NCBI GenBank assembly: GCA_963717195.1
Contig: CAVQVR010000009.1
Coordinates: 248,001 to 312,000 of the forward strand
Origin: JACDAE01 sp963717195
GTDB taxonomy: Bacteria; Chloroflexota; Ktedonobacteria; Ktedonobacterales; Ktedonobacteraceae
Reading direction: 5' to 3'
Length of the DNA stretch: 64,000 nucleotides
Each line of letters starts with the position of its first letter. The stretch's first letter is position 1. A program made the position numbers and the translations under genes. This document shows positions 33,314 through 42,844 of this stretch, one piece after another. The notes beneath the pieces were generated by a model, which was not told the DNA's origin, ran no database searches, and saw nothing but the letters and a program-made list of their open reading frames with translations.

Positions 33314-34041
33314 ACAAAATCCTCAGTAAACCAGAGATACCCGGTAGGATCCACATAGATGCCAACGCCTCCCCGATGGAGCGTCGTACTGAGCAGGTGG
33401 ATACGATGCCAACCAGTAGGAGGCTCATTCACCATGCTTTCCTGGACACTGTGCATTCCAGCATAGGCAGTCGGAAATGGGCCGGCCCAACCAATACATT
33501 CACCGCAATCCGTATAGCCAGCAAAGCCTTCATTCGCAATGCGTTGACACTGATCAAGACCATCGGGGCAGGTATGGCTGAAACCGCAGTGATACATATT
33601 CCAGCTATGCAAGCGTGCACCACCGGCTAATGTTGTATTCCAGTTATAAGCATAGAGCCCGCGTGCCGCTCTATCCGAATTTATTAATGTGAAGAGCTGT
33701 TGGGTGAGTTGTACTTCTTCGGCAGTCATCGCTGGTGGAGGCCCGTATGGAGCGGCTCCTGTGCCCGTGTTGGGAATGTTCGTGGGGGGACTCTGCTGTG
33801 GCGGAGTCGTAGAGACTGGCGTTGGTGTTGGTTTTGGCTTGGGTGTAGGAGTGGGAGGCATTTCCTGTCTTGCTACCGCAATCACAATTGGTGTTGGTGT
33901 TGGTGCTGTGTTTACCTGCAGTGAGTTGCTCAACACTGGCTGTGATGGCGTCAGCTGTTTTGTTGCTTGCTTGCCACATGCGCTAAACAGGATGGTTATA
34001 CCAAGTAGCACTACCAGAAGCCATGATTTTCTGAACGCCAA
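33307..34041 (-). CDS. CAP-domain lipoprotein (SCP/PR-1-like)
   Basis: A 244-residue secreted lipoprotein. The TTG start at 34041 follows AGGGGAG by 7 bases. A signal peptide (LLVVLLGITILFSAC) ends in a lipobox with Cys22. A Pro/Thr-rich stalk (PPTPTPKPKPTPTP) spaces the C-terminal CAP domain (about 112-244), recognised by LFTLINSDRAARGL, LHSWNMYHCGFSHTCPDG and GVGIYVDPTGYLWFTEDF. The usual GENI segment is replaced by CGECIG and extra cysteines are present, suggesting disulphides. The function of bacterial CAP proteins is poorly known. Confidence 0.85.
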   Translation of the reverse strand: MAFRKSWLLVVLLGITILFSACGKQATKQLTPSQPVLSNSLQVNTAPTPTPIVIAVARQEMPPTPTPKPKPTPTPVSTTPPQQSPPTNIPNTGTGAAPYGPPPAMTAEEVQLTQQLFTLINSDRAARGLYAYNWNTTLAGGARLHSWNMYHCGFSHTCPDGLDQCQRIANEGFAGYTDCGECIGWAGPFPTAYAGMHSVQESMVNEPPTGWHRIHLLSTTLHRGGVGIYVDPTGYLWFTEDFVS

Positions 34042-34228
34042 AATGAAACTCCCCTTGAATACTCAACATCGTTTTGCAATAAAAAGGTTTCCTGGAGTAG
34101 CGTAACACAAGTTTTATGGAGATGTGCGTAACGATGTTCCATTTAGTACTTTTTGGAGTGGTTTATTGGCATTCGAAAAAGCTTTAATGGTAGTACTCTA
34201 TCTACCTTCAATTGCCTTCTCGCCACTG

Positions 34229-34289
34229 GTGTAGGGGCGCCATTGATAAGCCCGTGTGATTGATAAGCCCGTGTGATTGATAAGCCCGA
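34229..34289. repeat. Triplicated ATTGATAAGCCCGTGTG repeat
   Basis: TGTAGGGGCGCC leads into three tandem copies of a 17-bp unit (34242-34258, 34259-34275, and a partial copy from 34276). It lies just downstream of the phosphatase gene. It is the same family as the repeats near 30831 and 60331. Confidence 0.75.
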
Positions 34290-34299
34290 TATGTTTCCC

Positions 34300-35241
34300 T
34301 CAAAAGTGATAGGTTAAGACAATAGCGCTCATGTCGTCTGGTTTGGCGCGTACGGTCATGTGGCGCTCCTGGTGTGAACGGAGGAGCGATTGTTCGACGA
34401 GCAAGCGAGCAGTGGATGTACGAGGGCTGATGCGCATAATCTGCTCAATCTCTTCATCGACCAGGTTATCATGGATACCATCTGTACAGAGAAGGATGCG
34501 ATCACCAGGATAGACGGTAATCTGATTTGTGTGGACGGCAGGGGGAAGAGGGCCACCCAATGCCTGAGTAATGCCGCCACGCAGTCGAAAGTAGCTAAAC
34601 TCCGTATCTGATAGTTGGTCGGTGCGCATTGCCTGATCGATGCGTAGAGCATCCTCTGTAGGGATAATCTGATTTTCGACCAACTTGGCAAGGAGTCCAT
34701 CATCATTCGTCAGGCGCTTGAGAGGTTCTTTGTCGCGCAAGAGGTAGATGCGGCTGTCGCCCACGTGCGCGTAAACCATTGTATAGTTTTTGCTATCCGG
34801 TTGTTGACAGAACGTTGCCATCGCTACAGTTGTTGCCAGGTCGTCGGTACCAGCCCGGCGGGCTCCTTCCGTTCGCACACGTTCGTCTGCGTCCTGTATC
34901 AGATGTTGCAGCAAGTCACAGAGTTCATGAGTATCACAATGCTCAAGGAAGGTATGAATTTTGCGTCCCTTCTGACGATGGTGGAGAAAGTGTCTCCATG
35001 CCTGGTAGGCGGCGCGGGCGGCTGTCTGGGAGGCAACCTCTCCAGCAGCGCTTCCTCCTACTCCGTCGAAGACTGCAACTAGCCCAGTCAATTCATCAAC
35101 GAGAATGCTATCTTCATTCCGAAGGGGATGGCGTTCGCAAGCAATACTGCGTCTGGCATAGGTAAAAGGTGCAAGTGCTAAGGCATGGTCAGGTCTAGAT
35201 GTATAAGTTTTGCGCCTGATTGTTGTTTTATGTCGCGGCAT
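34300..35241 (-). CDS. PP2C-type serine/threonine phosphatase
   Basis: About 313 residues from the ATG at 35241; upstream ATGs also occur and no start has a clear ribosome site. Metal-binding and catalytic motifs of the PP2C/PPM family are present: RNEDSILV, VFDGVGGSAAGE, VYAHVGDSRIYLLRD, and ILLCTDGIHDNLVDEEI. It should remove phosphate from Ser/Thr targets in the cytoplasm and could oppose kinases such as the one at 45752-48509, although it is not adjacent to it. Confidence 0.9.
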   Translation of the reverse strand: MPRHKTTIRRKTYTSRPDHALALAPFTYARRSIACERHPLRNEDSILVDELTGLVAVFDGVGGSAAGEVASQTAARAAYQAWRHFLHHRQKGRKIHTFLEHCDTHELCDLLQHLIQDADERVRTEGARRAGTDDLATTVAMATFCQQPDSKNYTMVYAHVGDSRIYLLRDKEPLKRLTNDDGLLAKLVENQIIPTEDALRIDQAMRTDQLSDTEFSYFRLRGGITQALGGPLPPAVHTNQITVYPGDRILLCTDGIHDNLVDEEIEQIMRISPRTSTARLLVEQSLLRSHQERHMTVRAKPDDMSAIVLTYHF

Positions 35242-35610
35242 CTTCGTCGAATGCTGCCTTTCGAGAGATATTAACTCTATCTTATGTCCGTAAGCCATTG
35301 TGTGGCTACAGTACATCAATACTATTTACGATTATATCTGGTAAATGTGTCCAGAGAGTGCTTCATGTTTTCGCTTTAGAATGCGAAAGACCTGGCATAT
35401 ACCGCTTGTAAAGTATAGTATAAAGCATACACTAACACAACCAACCAATAAAGCCCTTAACCGGGCATAGTAAATGTTCCCTCCGCTACTATTTTCTGAG
35501 CTACGGGTTCATCAATTTTGTAACTCAGCTTTTCTTAATAAGCGGATTATAAGTACAAGTATAGCAGATAGCGTGCTAAAAAGGAAAGGGTTTTTCTCCA
35601 TTTCTTTTTT
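35242..35610. other. 369-bp intergenic region
   Basis: An AT-rich stretch between the phosphatase start and the end of the amidotransferase gene, both leftward. I see no gene, tRNA or convincing terminator. It should hold the phosphatase promoter; a TATAGTATAAAG-like sequence near 35413 reads towards the wrong strand to be assigned confidently. Confidence 0.4.
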
Positions 35611-36330
35611 TTAACGCGCTATTAATCCACCTATTCTGAGAAAGTTCTCGAAGAGAATGGATGTATGGTGGTGGTATATCTGATAATGAGTGAACCTTTC
35701 TTGTTGAATGTCTGTGTAAGCATCAATACCGATAGATGCTATGATCTCTTGTTGAAACTCTGGATGTTCTAACCAGAGATTGAACAATTCTGAATTGAGT
35801 TCAATATGATATTGTAAACCATAGGCGCGAGAGCTATAGCGGAATGCTTGATTTCTGGTCGTCTCGTTGGTTGCCAACAGGATACTGCCTGCTGGTAGCT
35901 CAAAGGCGTCTTCATGCCAGTGAAAGACTTTTTGGTAGTCAGGCAGGCCCATAAAGAGAGGATCCTGTTGTCCAGCTTCAGTAAATGGTACATCATAGAA
36001 ACCGATTTCGGTGACTGCGTGTTGGCTGACCTGGCCTCCAAGGGCGGCAGCGAGCAGTTGAGCGCCAAGGCAGATGCCCAGAAAGGGGATATCTTGCTCC
36101 ACGGCACTAGAGATCAAATCCTTTTCTTGCGTAAAATATGGATGTTTGTCTATCTCGTAGACATGCTGAGGACCACCGAGGGAAATTATAGCACCATACG
36201 CTGTCGGTTCGGGCAAGATTGCCTCTTCAACGTTGACTATGTCGCAGGGAAGGCCGTGTTCTTCCAATATTTCACCGAGGAGTCCTAAGGGGCATTCCCA
36301 TGCATGTTGAAGTGTCAGTACTCGTTTCAC
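35611..36330 (-). CDS. Class I glutamine amidotransferase (GMP-synthase-like)
   Basis: A 239-residue stand-alone glutamine amidotransferase. The nucleophile is C87 in GICLGAQLLA; the oxyanion region is SLGGPQHVY and the His-Glu part of the triad is in GLQYHIE. It lacks the synthetase domains of GuaA. The GTG start at 36330 overlaps the stop of the GH57 gene (GTGA), so the two are translationally coupled. Why an amidotransferase is paired with a glucan enzyme is unclear. Some stand-alone members hydrolyse gamma-glutamyl compounds. Confidence 0.88.
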   Translation of the reverse strand: MKRVLTLQHAWECPLGLLGEILEEHGLPCDIVNVEEAILPEPTAYGAIISLGGPQHVYEIDKHPYFTQEKDLISSAVEQDIPFLGICLGAQLLAAALGGQVSQHAVTEIGFYDVPFTEAGQQDPLFMGLPDYQKVFHWHEDAFELPAGSILLATNETTRNQAFRYSSRAYGLQYHIELNSELFNLWLEHPEFQQEIIASIGIDAYTDIQQERFTHYQIYHHHTSILFENFLRIGGLIAR

Positions 36331-38543
36331 TTTTTTTGTTCCGCTGGATTGCTGCCAGTACAGATGATCTCAACATTCCATGTTTGTGCCGCTTCCAGAG
36401 TCAGAGGCCAGATCAGTGTGGCGCAACTTCCCTGGTGAGTGCGTTCAAAACCTGCTTCGGAGCCCGTAATTGTTTCGATTGAGAAACGCCATAGCGAGCC
36501 TTCAGTGCTCAATTCAAACCGCATATCTTGTTGAAGCCAGGTATTGCCGATATGAAAAGCGCGGACACGAGAGATCTCGCCTGTGCTGTCAAAACGGCTG
36601 GTGCTGAGTTGCTGCTGGATGGAATAATATGCCTGTTCGTTTCCACCACCGCCAAGCAAATTAAAGTTCCACTCGCTCGCAAAACTGGTTTGTAGACGTG
36701 CCTGACCTTTATTTTCAATGCTGTAGTTCACAATAAGCTTCTCTTCGCCTGCAGGGATAAAGAGGGTCTTGCTGACGTGTACTGGTAAAGGGCTCAGAGC
36801 TCCTGGGCGGCGCACCTGTCCATCGCGCGTCATCGTGACAGTGATGCCTGTTTCTGTTTGCTCTACAGTAGTTGCATACGGTTGTTCAACAAAGTTTCCC
36901 AGATCTTCGAAGCGTGCAGAGGCAAAATCCGTTAATGGTAATCCTTGTGGGAGAAAGTGATCAATCAAGCTATTGCGCCGGTAACAGTCAACAACCAGGA
37001 GTTGATCGAGGTCAGGCTCTTTGGTGCGTATTGTTGTGTGCGGAGAGGCCAGTTCGCTTTCAGGAGTGGTCTGTTGAATGATAGTGCGTGCGCTAAAGGC
37101 AGCTTTACGGCGTCGTTCCTGTTCGTACTCGCGTAGCGTCTGGTGATAGCCCTCCAGTTGCCGTGTCATAACACTGGTCAGGTTATGAGCGCTACGACGA
37201 AGATCCCATTCAAAGATCGTACCACCGTGCTGAGAATCGATATACACGTTTTGCTGATCACTCTCGACAATCAGTTCTTCCTGGGAATCGCAGTCAAAAT
37301 CTGTGAATTCGTAGCGTTGCCAGGGCGTTTGTTTCTGTGATAAGCGTGCAGCGGCGTTTTCTGCTTTGATCAGATGATGGTAGATAGCAGAGCGTACATG
37401 GGCCATATAGATGCCGCCGAAGAGTCCATGCCAGTAAGTATCGTTGGCCTGGGCTTTCCATAAATCTACATATCCACACTCTTCCGTGGCACCTGCTGCA
37501 TAGACCTGGTCGTGGACGCGCAGCATTTTCTTGTGCTGGTTGTTGATCTCAGGATAGCGTGCCAGGAAGTTGCGCCAGAAGCCACCGCGCATAAATTGCA
37601 GGAGGTCTTCCTGTTTATCATGTTCTAGCTGGTGGAGGAGTTTGCCAAAGAGGAATGATTTTTTTGGTGTGAGCGCCCACTCGGTCATTTCAATATAGGA
37701 TGAAGTAGGGATGTAGATACGTCCACGTGCAGGATGGGTTCGTGCATACTCACCTAAAGGTGTCGTAAATAACCAGGAACTGTTCTGTTCGAGAGCGCTG
37801 AAGAATTCCTCCACCCACCCGCTTCTACCATCATTGTTCCAGCAGTATGTGTTTGTTTCGGGCCAACTGCCAAACTTCTCGCCATCATCGCCCATGACAA
37901 TAATGCGTTTCCCATCGGGCGTTGCCAGAGGACGCAGTGCTTCGATCGTCTCATGTACTGGCCGCCAGGGAATGGTGTAACGCAATGTCTTGCTGGTTGC
38001 GTATATCTTTAGAACGCTGCTCTGGTCCTCGGTTGCATAGTAGCCATAGAGGTCCTTATCCTCCAATCCCACGGTTTTAAAATGGACATCGTCGAGGACC
38101 GTCCATTCAATATTGGCTGCACGGATCAGACGTGGCAGTCCCGGCTCCCAGACGCGTTCGGCGATCCACATGCCAGTAGGTCTCGTGCCAAACTTGCGCT
38201 CAATATGTGCGGTCAGACGCCGGATCTGTGCTATTTTGTCTGTGTCAGGGATAGAAGGTAGAATAGGTTCATAGTAGCCGCCGCTCACCATCTCGACCTG
38301 TTTGCGCTGTACCAGGGTGGCTATGCGTTGCAGGAAATCAGGATGGGCCTCTTCTAGCCAATCCAGCAGCGAACCAGTATAGTGCAAGGAAAGACGAACG
38401 CCAGGATGGCGCTCTAACGCTGAAAGCATCGGTAAGTATGCATCTTCATAGACCTGCTGAAAGACCCATGGGAAATTGCCTACGGGTTGATGGTTATGGA
38501 GCAGTAACCCGAGGTGAATACTGCCGGTGCGTTCTAATGCCAT
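36327..38543 (-). CDS. GH57 4-alpha-glucanotransferase / amylase-like enzyme
   Basis: A 738-residue cytoplasmic GH57 enzyme with the trailing domains usually called DUF1925 and DUF1926. LLLHNHQPVGNF at 11-24 is the first conserved region. The catalytic nucleophile is E129 in WIAERVWEP and the acid is in GDDGEKFG (D219/D220), matching E123 and D214 of the Thermococcus litoralis 4-alpha-glucanotransferase. Full-length architecture with the C-terminal beta-sandwich supports an alpha-glucan transferase or amylase. The ATG at 38543 follows AGGTGATCATTT. It is coupled to the amidotransferase gene. Confidence 0.9.
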   Translation of the reverse strand: MALERTGSIHLGLLLHNHQPVGNFPWVFQQVYEDAYLPMLSALERHPGVRLSLHYTGSLLDWLEEAHPDFLQRIATLVQRKQVEMVSGGYYEPILPSIPDTDKIAQIRRLTAHIERKFGTRPTGMWIAERVWEPGLPRLIRAANIEWTVLDDVHFKTVGLEDKDLYGYYATEDQSSVLKIYATSKTLRYTIPWRPVHETIEALRPLATPDGKRIIVMGDDGEKFGSWPETNTYCWNNDGRSGWVEEFFSALEQNSSWLFTTPLGEYARTHPARGRIYIPTSSYIEMTEWALTPKKSFLFGKLLHQLEHDKQEDLLQFMRGGFWRNFLARYPEINNQHKKMLRVHDQVYAAGATEECGYVDLWKAQANDTYWHGLFGGIYMAHVRSAIYHHLIKAENAAARLSQKQTPWQRYEFTDFDCDSQEELIVESDQQNVYIDSQHGGTIFEWDLRRSAHNLTSVMTRQLEGYHQTLREYEQERRRKAAFSARTIIQQTTPESELASPHTTIRTKEPDLDQLLVVDCYRRNSLIDHFLPQGLPLTDFASARFEDLGNFVEQPYATTVEQTETGITVTMTRDGQVRRPGALSPLPVHVSKTLFIPAGEEKLIVNYSIENKGQARLQTSFASEWNFNLLGGGGNEQAYYSIQQQLSTSRFDSTGEISRVRAFHIGNTWLQQDMRFELSTEGSLWRFSIETITGSEAGFERTHQGSCATLIWPLTLEAAQTWNVEIICTGSNPAEQKK

Positions 38544-38728
38544 AAATGATCACCTGAGGGAATGAAATTGCCTGACGCTCTACACAAAAAAGAGTTCGAG
38601 CTGACAAATCTAATTTCTTTTTACTATATCACATGGCGCATAGTCCGTATTTTCGCTAAAACGAACCCGGAGAAGGAGCATTGTTGGGGTAGACAGCGAG
38701 CTTACAACCCGCTGTCATTAACGTTGTG

Positions 38729-40720
38729 TTAGCGACGCTGAGCAGTCGGCTGATAGATGACATAGCCAGGGATAGTAGCCACGCCTTGAGAGTGAAATTC
38801 ATTATAGACGATATGTGAGGTAGATACACATTGAGCCATCAGATTCGCAAGCGTGCTATTTTCCTGAAGGACGAAAGTTGTTTTCTCTGGAAATCTTTCT
38901 ACTTGCTTTACATAAAGAGGGTAACGATTTACAGCGCCTATCTTTTTTGCTGCCGGGCTATTCGTCATGCCAGGGGTGTTATCCGCCTGCACACCGGCAC
39001 AGAAGGTATCTTTCGTATAGGCTCTACCACTCTTATCTGTGGCTTGTATAGCAACGCAAACGACCTTCTCTCTGGTCTGAAAGCTCAGGCGGTCACAGGT
39101 CCAGTAGTCGGCATAGATATAGCGGATTTTGAGGACACTGAGCCGGGTGATTAATCCACGTTCATCTTTATTATAGGTATTAGTGTCAGGGACATTGGGA
39201 TGCTGATAGATGACCTGGGTATCATAGATATCCTCGTTGGCGGTGATAGGAGGTGTAGGGAAGATACCTGTAAAGATATTTATCGTTCCTAACACCAGGC
39301 TTATTCCAATAAACAGCAGGATGCCTCGGCGCAGGAAAACGCTGATGCGTGCCAGGCGTACGGCGACGGTAACTTGCGCGACCTGCAAAGCCAGCGGCTT
39401 GACGGCATTAATACCACTCCAGAGAGGCCAGAGCAATGCAGGGGTTGCGACCAGAAGTCCGATGAGATAACGCGAAGTTGCAACAGGGAATAAGGCTGCA
39501 GTAGGACTGAGAGCAAAAAGGACAAAGGTGATGCCTGCTACTGCGAGGAGGGACAGGCGGCCAACCTGGCGTACCACGAAAGGTTTTTCCTCTGGCGACC
39601 ATTGAGATGGGATGAAACGTCTCCAATAGGGCCTGAGCAAATAGAGAGCCAACAGGGTTGCAATAATCCATAAGGTCACCACTCCCAGAGGCCAGATAGT
39701 ATGGGTAAGGGTACATTGTAGCGCATATGGATTGCTGAAACTTATTGCATGGGCCTGCAGGACTGCGATTCCATCTGGCCTGGTGATAACGGGGCAGAGT
39801 GGGCTGGCATCTGTTGCTGTGGGCAGGCTGATCTGGAATGCACCCCTGAGTTGGTAAGCGAGTAAGACATAGAAGGGCTTCTGTGTAACGTTAGAAATGT
39901 TAGGAACGCCAGAGCCGCGGTGATTATTCCAGAACGTGATAAAAATGTTATTAGCAAAGTTTTGAGGTTGAACGTTAAAAATAATGAGCGGTAATGCACC
40001 AATGATAAAGCTTACTAGTAGAGTGATCCCTGGCCATGAGAAACATTTGAGTACTTCTCTATTGAAGATTTCTCTGCGACAAAAGAGCAGCAGGATGATG
40101 GCGCCCATCAGGATAAAGGGAGCTACCAGTAAGCTGCTCCATATGCCGAAGCCTGCTGCCAATCCCCACCCTGCATAGGCCAGCAAACGTCTTTTCCGCT
40201 GTGTACCATCTTGCACAGATAAGCTAAGCCAGGTAGATAACAGCAGAATTAAGGTTCCAGAAACCAGCGTTTCGGCATCGCCGCCAACAGCGACCAGTTC
40301 GCGTGTAAGAATGGCATCTGATCCCAATGCTAATAGAAGGAGTGTAATGAGAGCCCACTTTTTTGAGAAAAGTAAACTGGTGAGCAGATACATAAAGATA
40401 AGAAACAGAGTGAACAGAAAGATCATGCCGAGTCGTAACGTAAATGAAGTGGTTCCAAAAAAATGAAACATCAATGCAGCAAGATATGCTTCCGTTGCTC
40501 CCATATAGTTTTGATGATAGAAAAAAATGGGAGTCTCGTGGTATCTGATGATGTGTATTCCCATGAGCCCCATGGTTCCTTCATCGCTATCAAGTAAAGG
40601 CCAGCCCAGTTTGATCAACCAGACACGTATTGCTATAGCCAGTGCAATAATCACAAGGGCACCTATCCAATAGGCACTGAACCTGGGAAATCTTTGTGAT
40701 ATCCCCTTCCAACGCGACAT
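38729..40720 (-). CDS. GT39-like multi-pass glycosyltransferase
   Basis: A 663-residue integral membrane protein with about ten helices, of the GT-C ArnT/PMT (glycosyltransferase family 39) type. After the first helix, the loop LGWPLLDSDEGTMG carries the acidic pair expected for the catalytic Asp-Glu, followed by HIIRYHETPIFFYHQNYMG. It should use a polyprenyl-phosphate sugar on the outer face of the membrane. The soluble C-terminal part (about 500-663) is periplasm/outside-like. The ATG at 40720 follows AAAAGGAGC. It stands alone between intergenic regions. Confidence 0.75.
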   Translation of the reverse strand: MSRWKGISQRFPRFSAYWIGALVIIALAIAIRVWLIKLGWPLLDSDEGTMGLMGIHIIRYHETPIFFYHQNYMGATEAYLAALMFHFFGTTSFTLRLGMIFLFTLFLIFMYLLTSLLFSKKWALITLLLLALGSDAILTRELVAVGGDAETLVSGTLILLLSTWLSLSVQDGTQRKRRLLAYAGWGLAAGFGIWSSLLVAPFILMGAIILLLFCRREIFNREVLKCFSWPGITLLVSFIIGALPLIIFNVQPQNFANNIFITFWNNHRGSGVPNISNVTQKPFYVLLAYQLRGAFQISLPTATDASPLCPVITRPDGIAVLQAHAISFSNPYALQCTLTHTIWPLGVVTLWIIATLLALYLLRPYWRRFIPSQWSPEEKPFVVRQVGRLSLLAVAGITFVLFALSPTAALFPVATSRYLIGLLVATPALLWPLWSGINAVKPLALQVAQVTVAVRLARISVFLRRGILLFIGISLVLGTINIFTGIFPTPPITANEDIYDTQVIYQHPNVPDTNTYNKDERGLITRLSVLKIRYIYADYWTCDRLSFQTREKVVCVAIQATDKSGRAYTKDTFCAGVQADNTPGMTNSPAAKKIGAVNRYPLYVKQVERFPEKTTFVLQENSTLANLMAQCVSTSHIVYNEFHSQGVATIPGYVIYQPTAQRR

Positions 40721-41159
40721 ATGTTTTTTTGCTCCTTTTCAGCAGATATATATACTATGCATTTCACGACATTGTGGTATCAGGGTATTGTTATATAAAA
40801 CGAATCGCTCTGTCCAAAAGACAGAACTGTGGGCTGCTATAGGCCGATAGGGTTACATGCAACTTCGTCTCCTGTATATAGGCAAGGATATCTCATTTCT
40901 TCGTGGGAGGCAAGAGGCCGAACGTTCAAAAGTTGATGAATTGACGTGTGTAAATGTATTTAATTTTATTTCATCCTCCCATTTCTATTAGTGATGGTGG
41001 TACAAACCTATTGTTGTCTTTTACCTCATATAGGAAAAGAAACGCATTTGAGAGAAGAATGGTCACAGGTATGTGGGAAACAAGAAAAATTTGTTAGGGG
41101 GTAAAGGTCTGTGCTGTCTGTATGGCGCTATTGAGGGGGAAGCTCGGGTTAGAGCGGTC
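40721..41159. other. 439-bp intergenic region
   Basis: No gene is seen. It contains a 6-bp hairpin TCTGTC/GACAGA at 40809-40825. AGAGCGG and CCGCTCT arms overlap the stop codon of the JAMM protease gene near 41160 and might end that transcript, although no U-tract follows. Confidence 0.4.
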
Positions 41160-41585
41160 CTAAAACCGCTCTATACGTCCTTCAGTCACTTCGCCATTGG
41201 TGTCGATAGCGAAGATACGAGCATAGGGTGGATCGGGGTAATGGCGGTGAGAGAAGATCAGGTACAGGTAGCCGCTGCGCTTTGCCCATTCAATGTCACG
41301 GGAGGAAGGATAGGCTTCGGAGCGGGGGTGAGAGTGGTAATAGATCATGTCGCCGTCGTATTCATCAATATCGTTGTAGATGCGTATGATATCGGCCTCG
41401 CTGATAATGGAGAAGTCATCAGGAAATTCGGCGGCGTTGGCGGTTGGATAGTTTTTGATGACCGTCCCGTCCTTGCTGCCGAGTGCACCACAGGCTTCAT
41501 CGGGATAGCCAGCGCTGATGTGAGAGATCATCTCGCTATAGATTGCTTCAGGGATACGCACTGCAAAATCTGTTGTCGCTACCAT
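41160..41585 (-). CDS. JAMM metalloprotease (Mec+-like, CysO-cysteine peptidase)
   Basis: A 141-residue zinc peptidase of the JAB1/MPN (M67) family. E30 (EACGAL), H84, H86, S94 and D97 (YYHSHP...PSSRD) form the complete JAMM signature H-x-H-x7-S-x2-D. In Mycobacterium tuberculosis the equivalent enzyme releases cysteine from the CysO carrier. The start ATG at 41585 overlaps the last codons of cysM by 7 bases, so they are coupled, and the carrier gene is next upstream. It could also trim the extra C-terminal residue of the carrier seen here. Confidence 0.9.
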   Translation of the reverse strand: MVATTDFAVRIPEAIYSEMISHISAGYPDEACGALGSKDGTVIKNYPTANAAEFPDDFSIISEADIIRIYNDIDEYDGDMIYYHSHPRSEAYPSSRDIEWAKRSGYLYLIFSHRHYPDPPYARIFAIDTNGEVTEGRIERF

Positions 41586-42514
41586 AATACTTTTGCCTCT
41601 AAATTATCTTCAAGTGCCTGTAGATCGCGTGTCCACAGGTCTTCACTCAGATATTTCCAGCCGCCGTCGGCCAGGAGCACGACAATTTTGCCTTGCTCCA
41701 TGCTATCGGCCACACGCAATGCAGCATGCAATGATGCGCCACAGGATGGGCCAGCGAAGATACCTTCCTGGTCCTTGAGCTGACGCGTACGGCGCAGAGA
41801 ATCCATCGAATAGACGAGGATTTTCCCGTCGATCAATGAGCCATCGAATACGGGGGGAACAAAACCATCTTGCAGGCTGCGCAGACCCTGCACCGCTTCA
41901 CCTAGCATGGGTTCGGCGGCGATGACCTTGATGGCAGGATTATATTCTTTCAGGCGACGTGCCACGCCTGTGAGTGTCCCGCCGGTGCCCAATCCGGCCA
42001 CGAAGACATCTACACCTGGCAGGTCGCGGATAATTTCCGGTGCTGTGCCATAATAATGCGCGTTCGGGTTGGCCGGATTGCCGTACTGGTAGAGCATCGT
42101 GTATTGCTCATTGTTAGCAACCAGTTCTTTTGCCATTTCGACGGCACCATTGCTGCCCCGCGTGCCAGGAGAGAAGATGATCTGTGCGCCATAGAGTTCC
42201 AGCATCTGGCGACGTTCGCTGGTTACATTATCGGGCATGACGGCAATGAAGGAATACCCTTTGATGCGTGCGATCATCGCCAGCGCGATGCCCGTGTTGC
42301 CGCTGGTTGGTTCCAGAAGGGTAGCGCCGGGCTTGAGCGTCCCATTTGTCTCAGCCTCTTCGATCATGCGCAATGCAATGCGATCTTTCACACTACCGGT
42401 AGGATTCGCGCCTTCCAGTTTGGCGTAGATTTCGACGCCGGGACGAGGACTGAAACTCTTGAGTTCCACCAGCGGAGTATTCCCAATTGTCTCCAGTATG
42501 TTGCCGTAGCGCAT
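41579..42514 (-). CDS. cysM: Cysteine synthase B-type, CysO-dependent
   Basis: A 311-residue PLP enzyme. K43 in GSVKDR is the Schiff-base lysine and TSGNTG (70-75) is the substrate loop; GTGGTLTG binds the PLP phosphate. The start at the ATG 42514 is chosen because TAGGAG lies 7-8 bases upstream and the open frame before it overlaps the carrier gene out of frame. It is 10 bases below cysO and overlaps the JAMM gene. In the CysO pathway, CysM uses O-phosphoserine and thiocarboxylated carrier; the clustering supports that role rather than sulfide-dependent CysK activity. Confidence 0.92.
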   Translation of the reverse strand: MRYGNILETIGNTPLVELKSFSPRPGVEIYAKLEGANPTGSVKDRIALRMIEEAETNGTLKPGATLLEPTSGNTGIALAMIARIKGYSFIAVMPDNVTSERRQMLELYGAQIIFSPGTRGSNGAVEMAKELVANNEQYTMLYQYGNPANPNAHYYGTAPEIIRDLPGVDVFVAGLGTGGTLTGVARRLKEYNPAIKVIAAEPMLGEAVQGLRSLQDGFVPPVFDGSLIDGKILVYSMDSLRRTRQLKDQEGIFAGPSCGASLHAALRVADSMEQGKIVVLLADGGWKYLSEDLWTRDLQALEDNLEAKVLW

Positions 42515-42524
42515 CAGCGAACTC

Positions 42525-42797
42525 CTAAAGCCCACCTGCCATAGCAGGTAAGAGAATGACGGTGTCGTTGGAGCCAACACTCGTCTGCAAGCCTTGCAGA
42601 TAGCGTACGTCCTGATCATTGATATAAACATTAATAAAACGGCTCAGCTCTTGTTCTGGCTAAATCTGTTCTTTGAGAGAGGGATAGTGCTCAAAGAGGT
42701 TGGTGAGCACTTCAGAGAGCGTGTTGCCCTGGGCGCTAACCTGTTTTGAGCCTCCGGCTGATGCGCGTAGGACAGGTGCTAAACGAACGGTTGCCAT
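42525..42797 (-). CDS. cysO: CysO-type sulfur carrier protein, interrupted by an in-frame TAG
   Basis: A 90-residue ubiquitin-like carrier of the MoaD/ThiS/CysO type if read through one TAG at 42660-42662. It starts at the ATG 42797 after AAGGAGAAATAT. MATVRLAPVLRASAGG and TLSEVLTNLFEHYP precede the TAG, and LSRFINVYINDQDVRYL and GSNDTVILLPAMAGGL follow in the same frame. The match to CysO (93 residues) on both sides shows the gene is one unit. Either the TAG is a sequence error, or the gene is a pseudogene. The protein ends in Gly-Gly-Leu, so the diglycine would need exposing by removal of Leu. Order: E1-like, cysO, cysM, JAMM. Confidence 0.82.
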
Positions 42798-42844
42798 ATA
42801 TTTCTCCTTGTGAGTATTTTTTGTTCTGTGTCCTTGAGTAGGAG

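Noticed and set aside
41073..41783. Plus-strand open frame of about 236 codons
   Set aside because: Antisense to the JAMM protease and cysM genes, both with complete active sites; no independent support.
42660..42662. TAG recoded as a sense codon throughout the genome
   Set aside because: TAG is the natural terminator of other intact genes here, for example cysM and ohrR, so global recoding is excluded; local error or readthrough remain.
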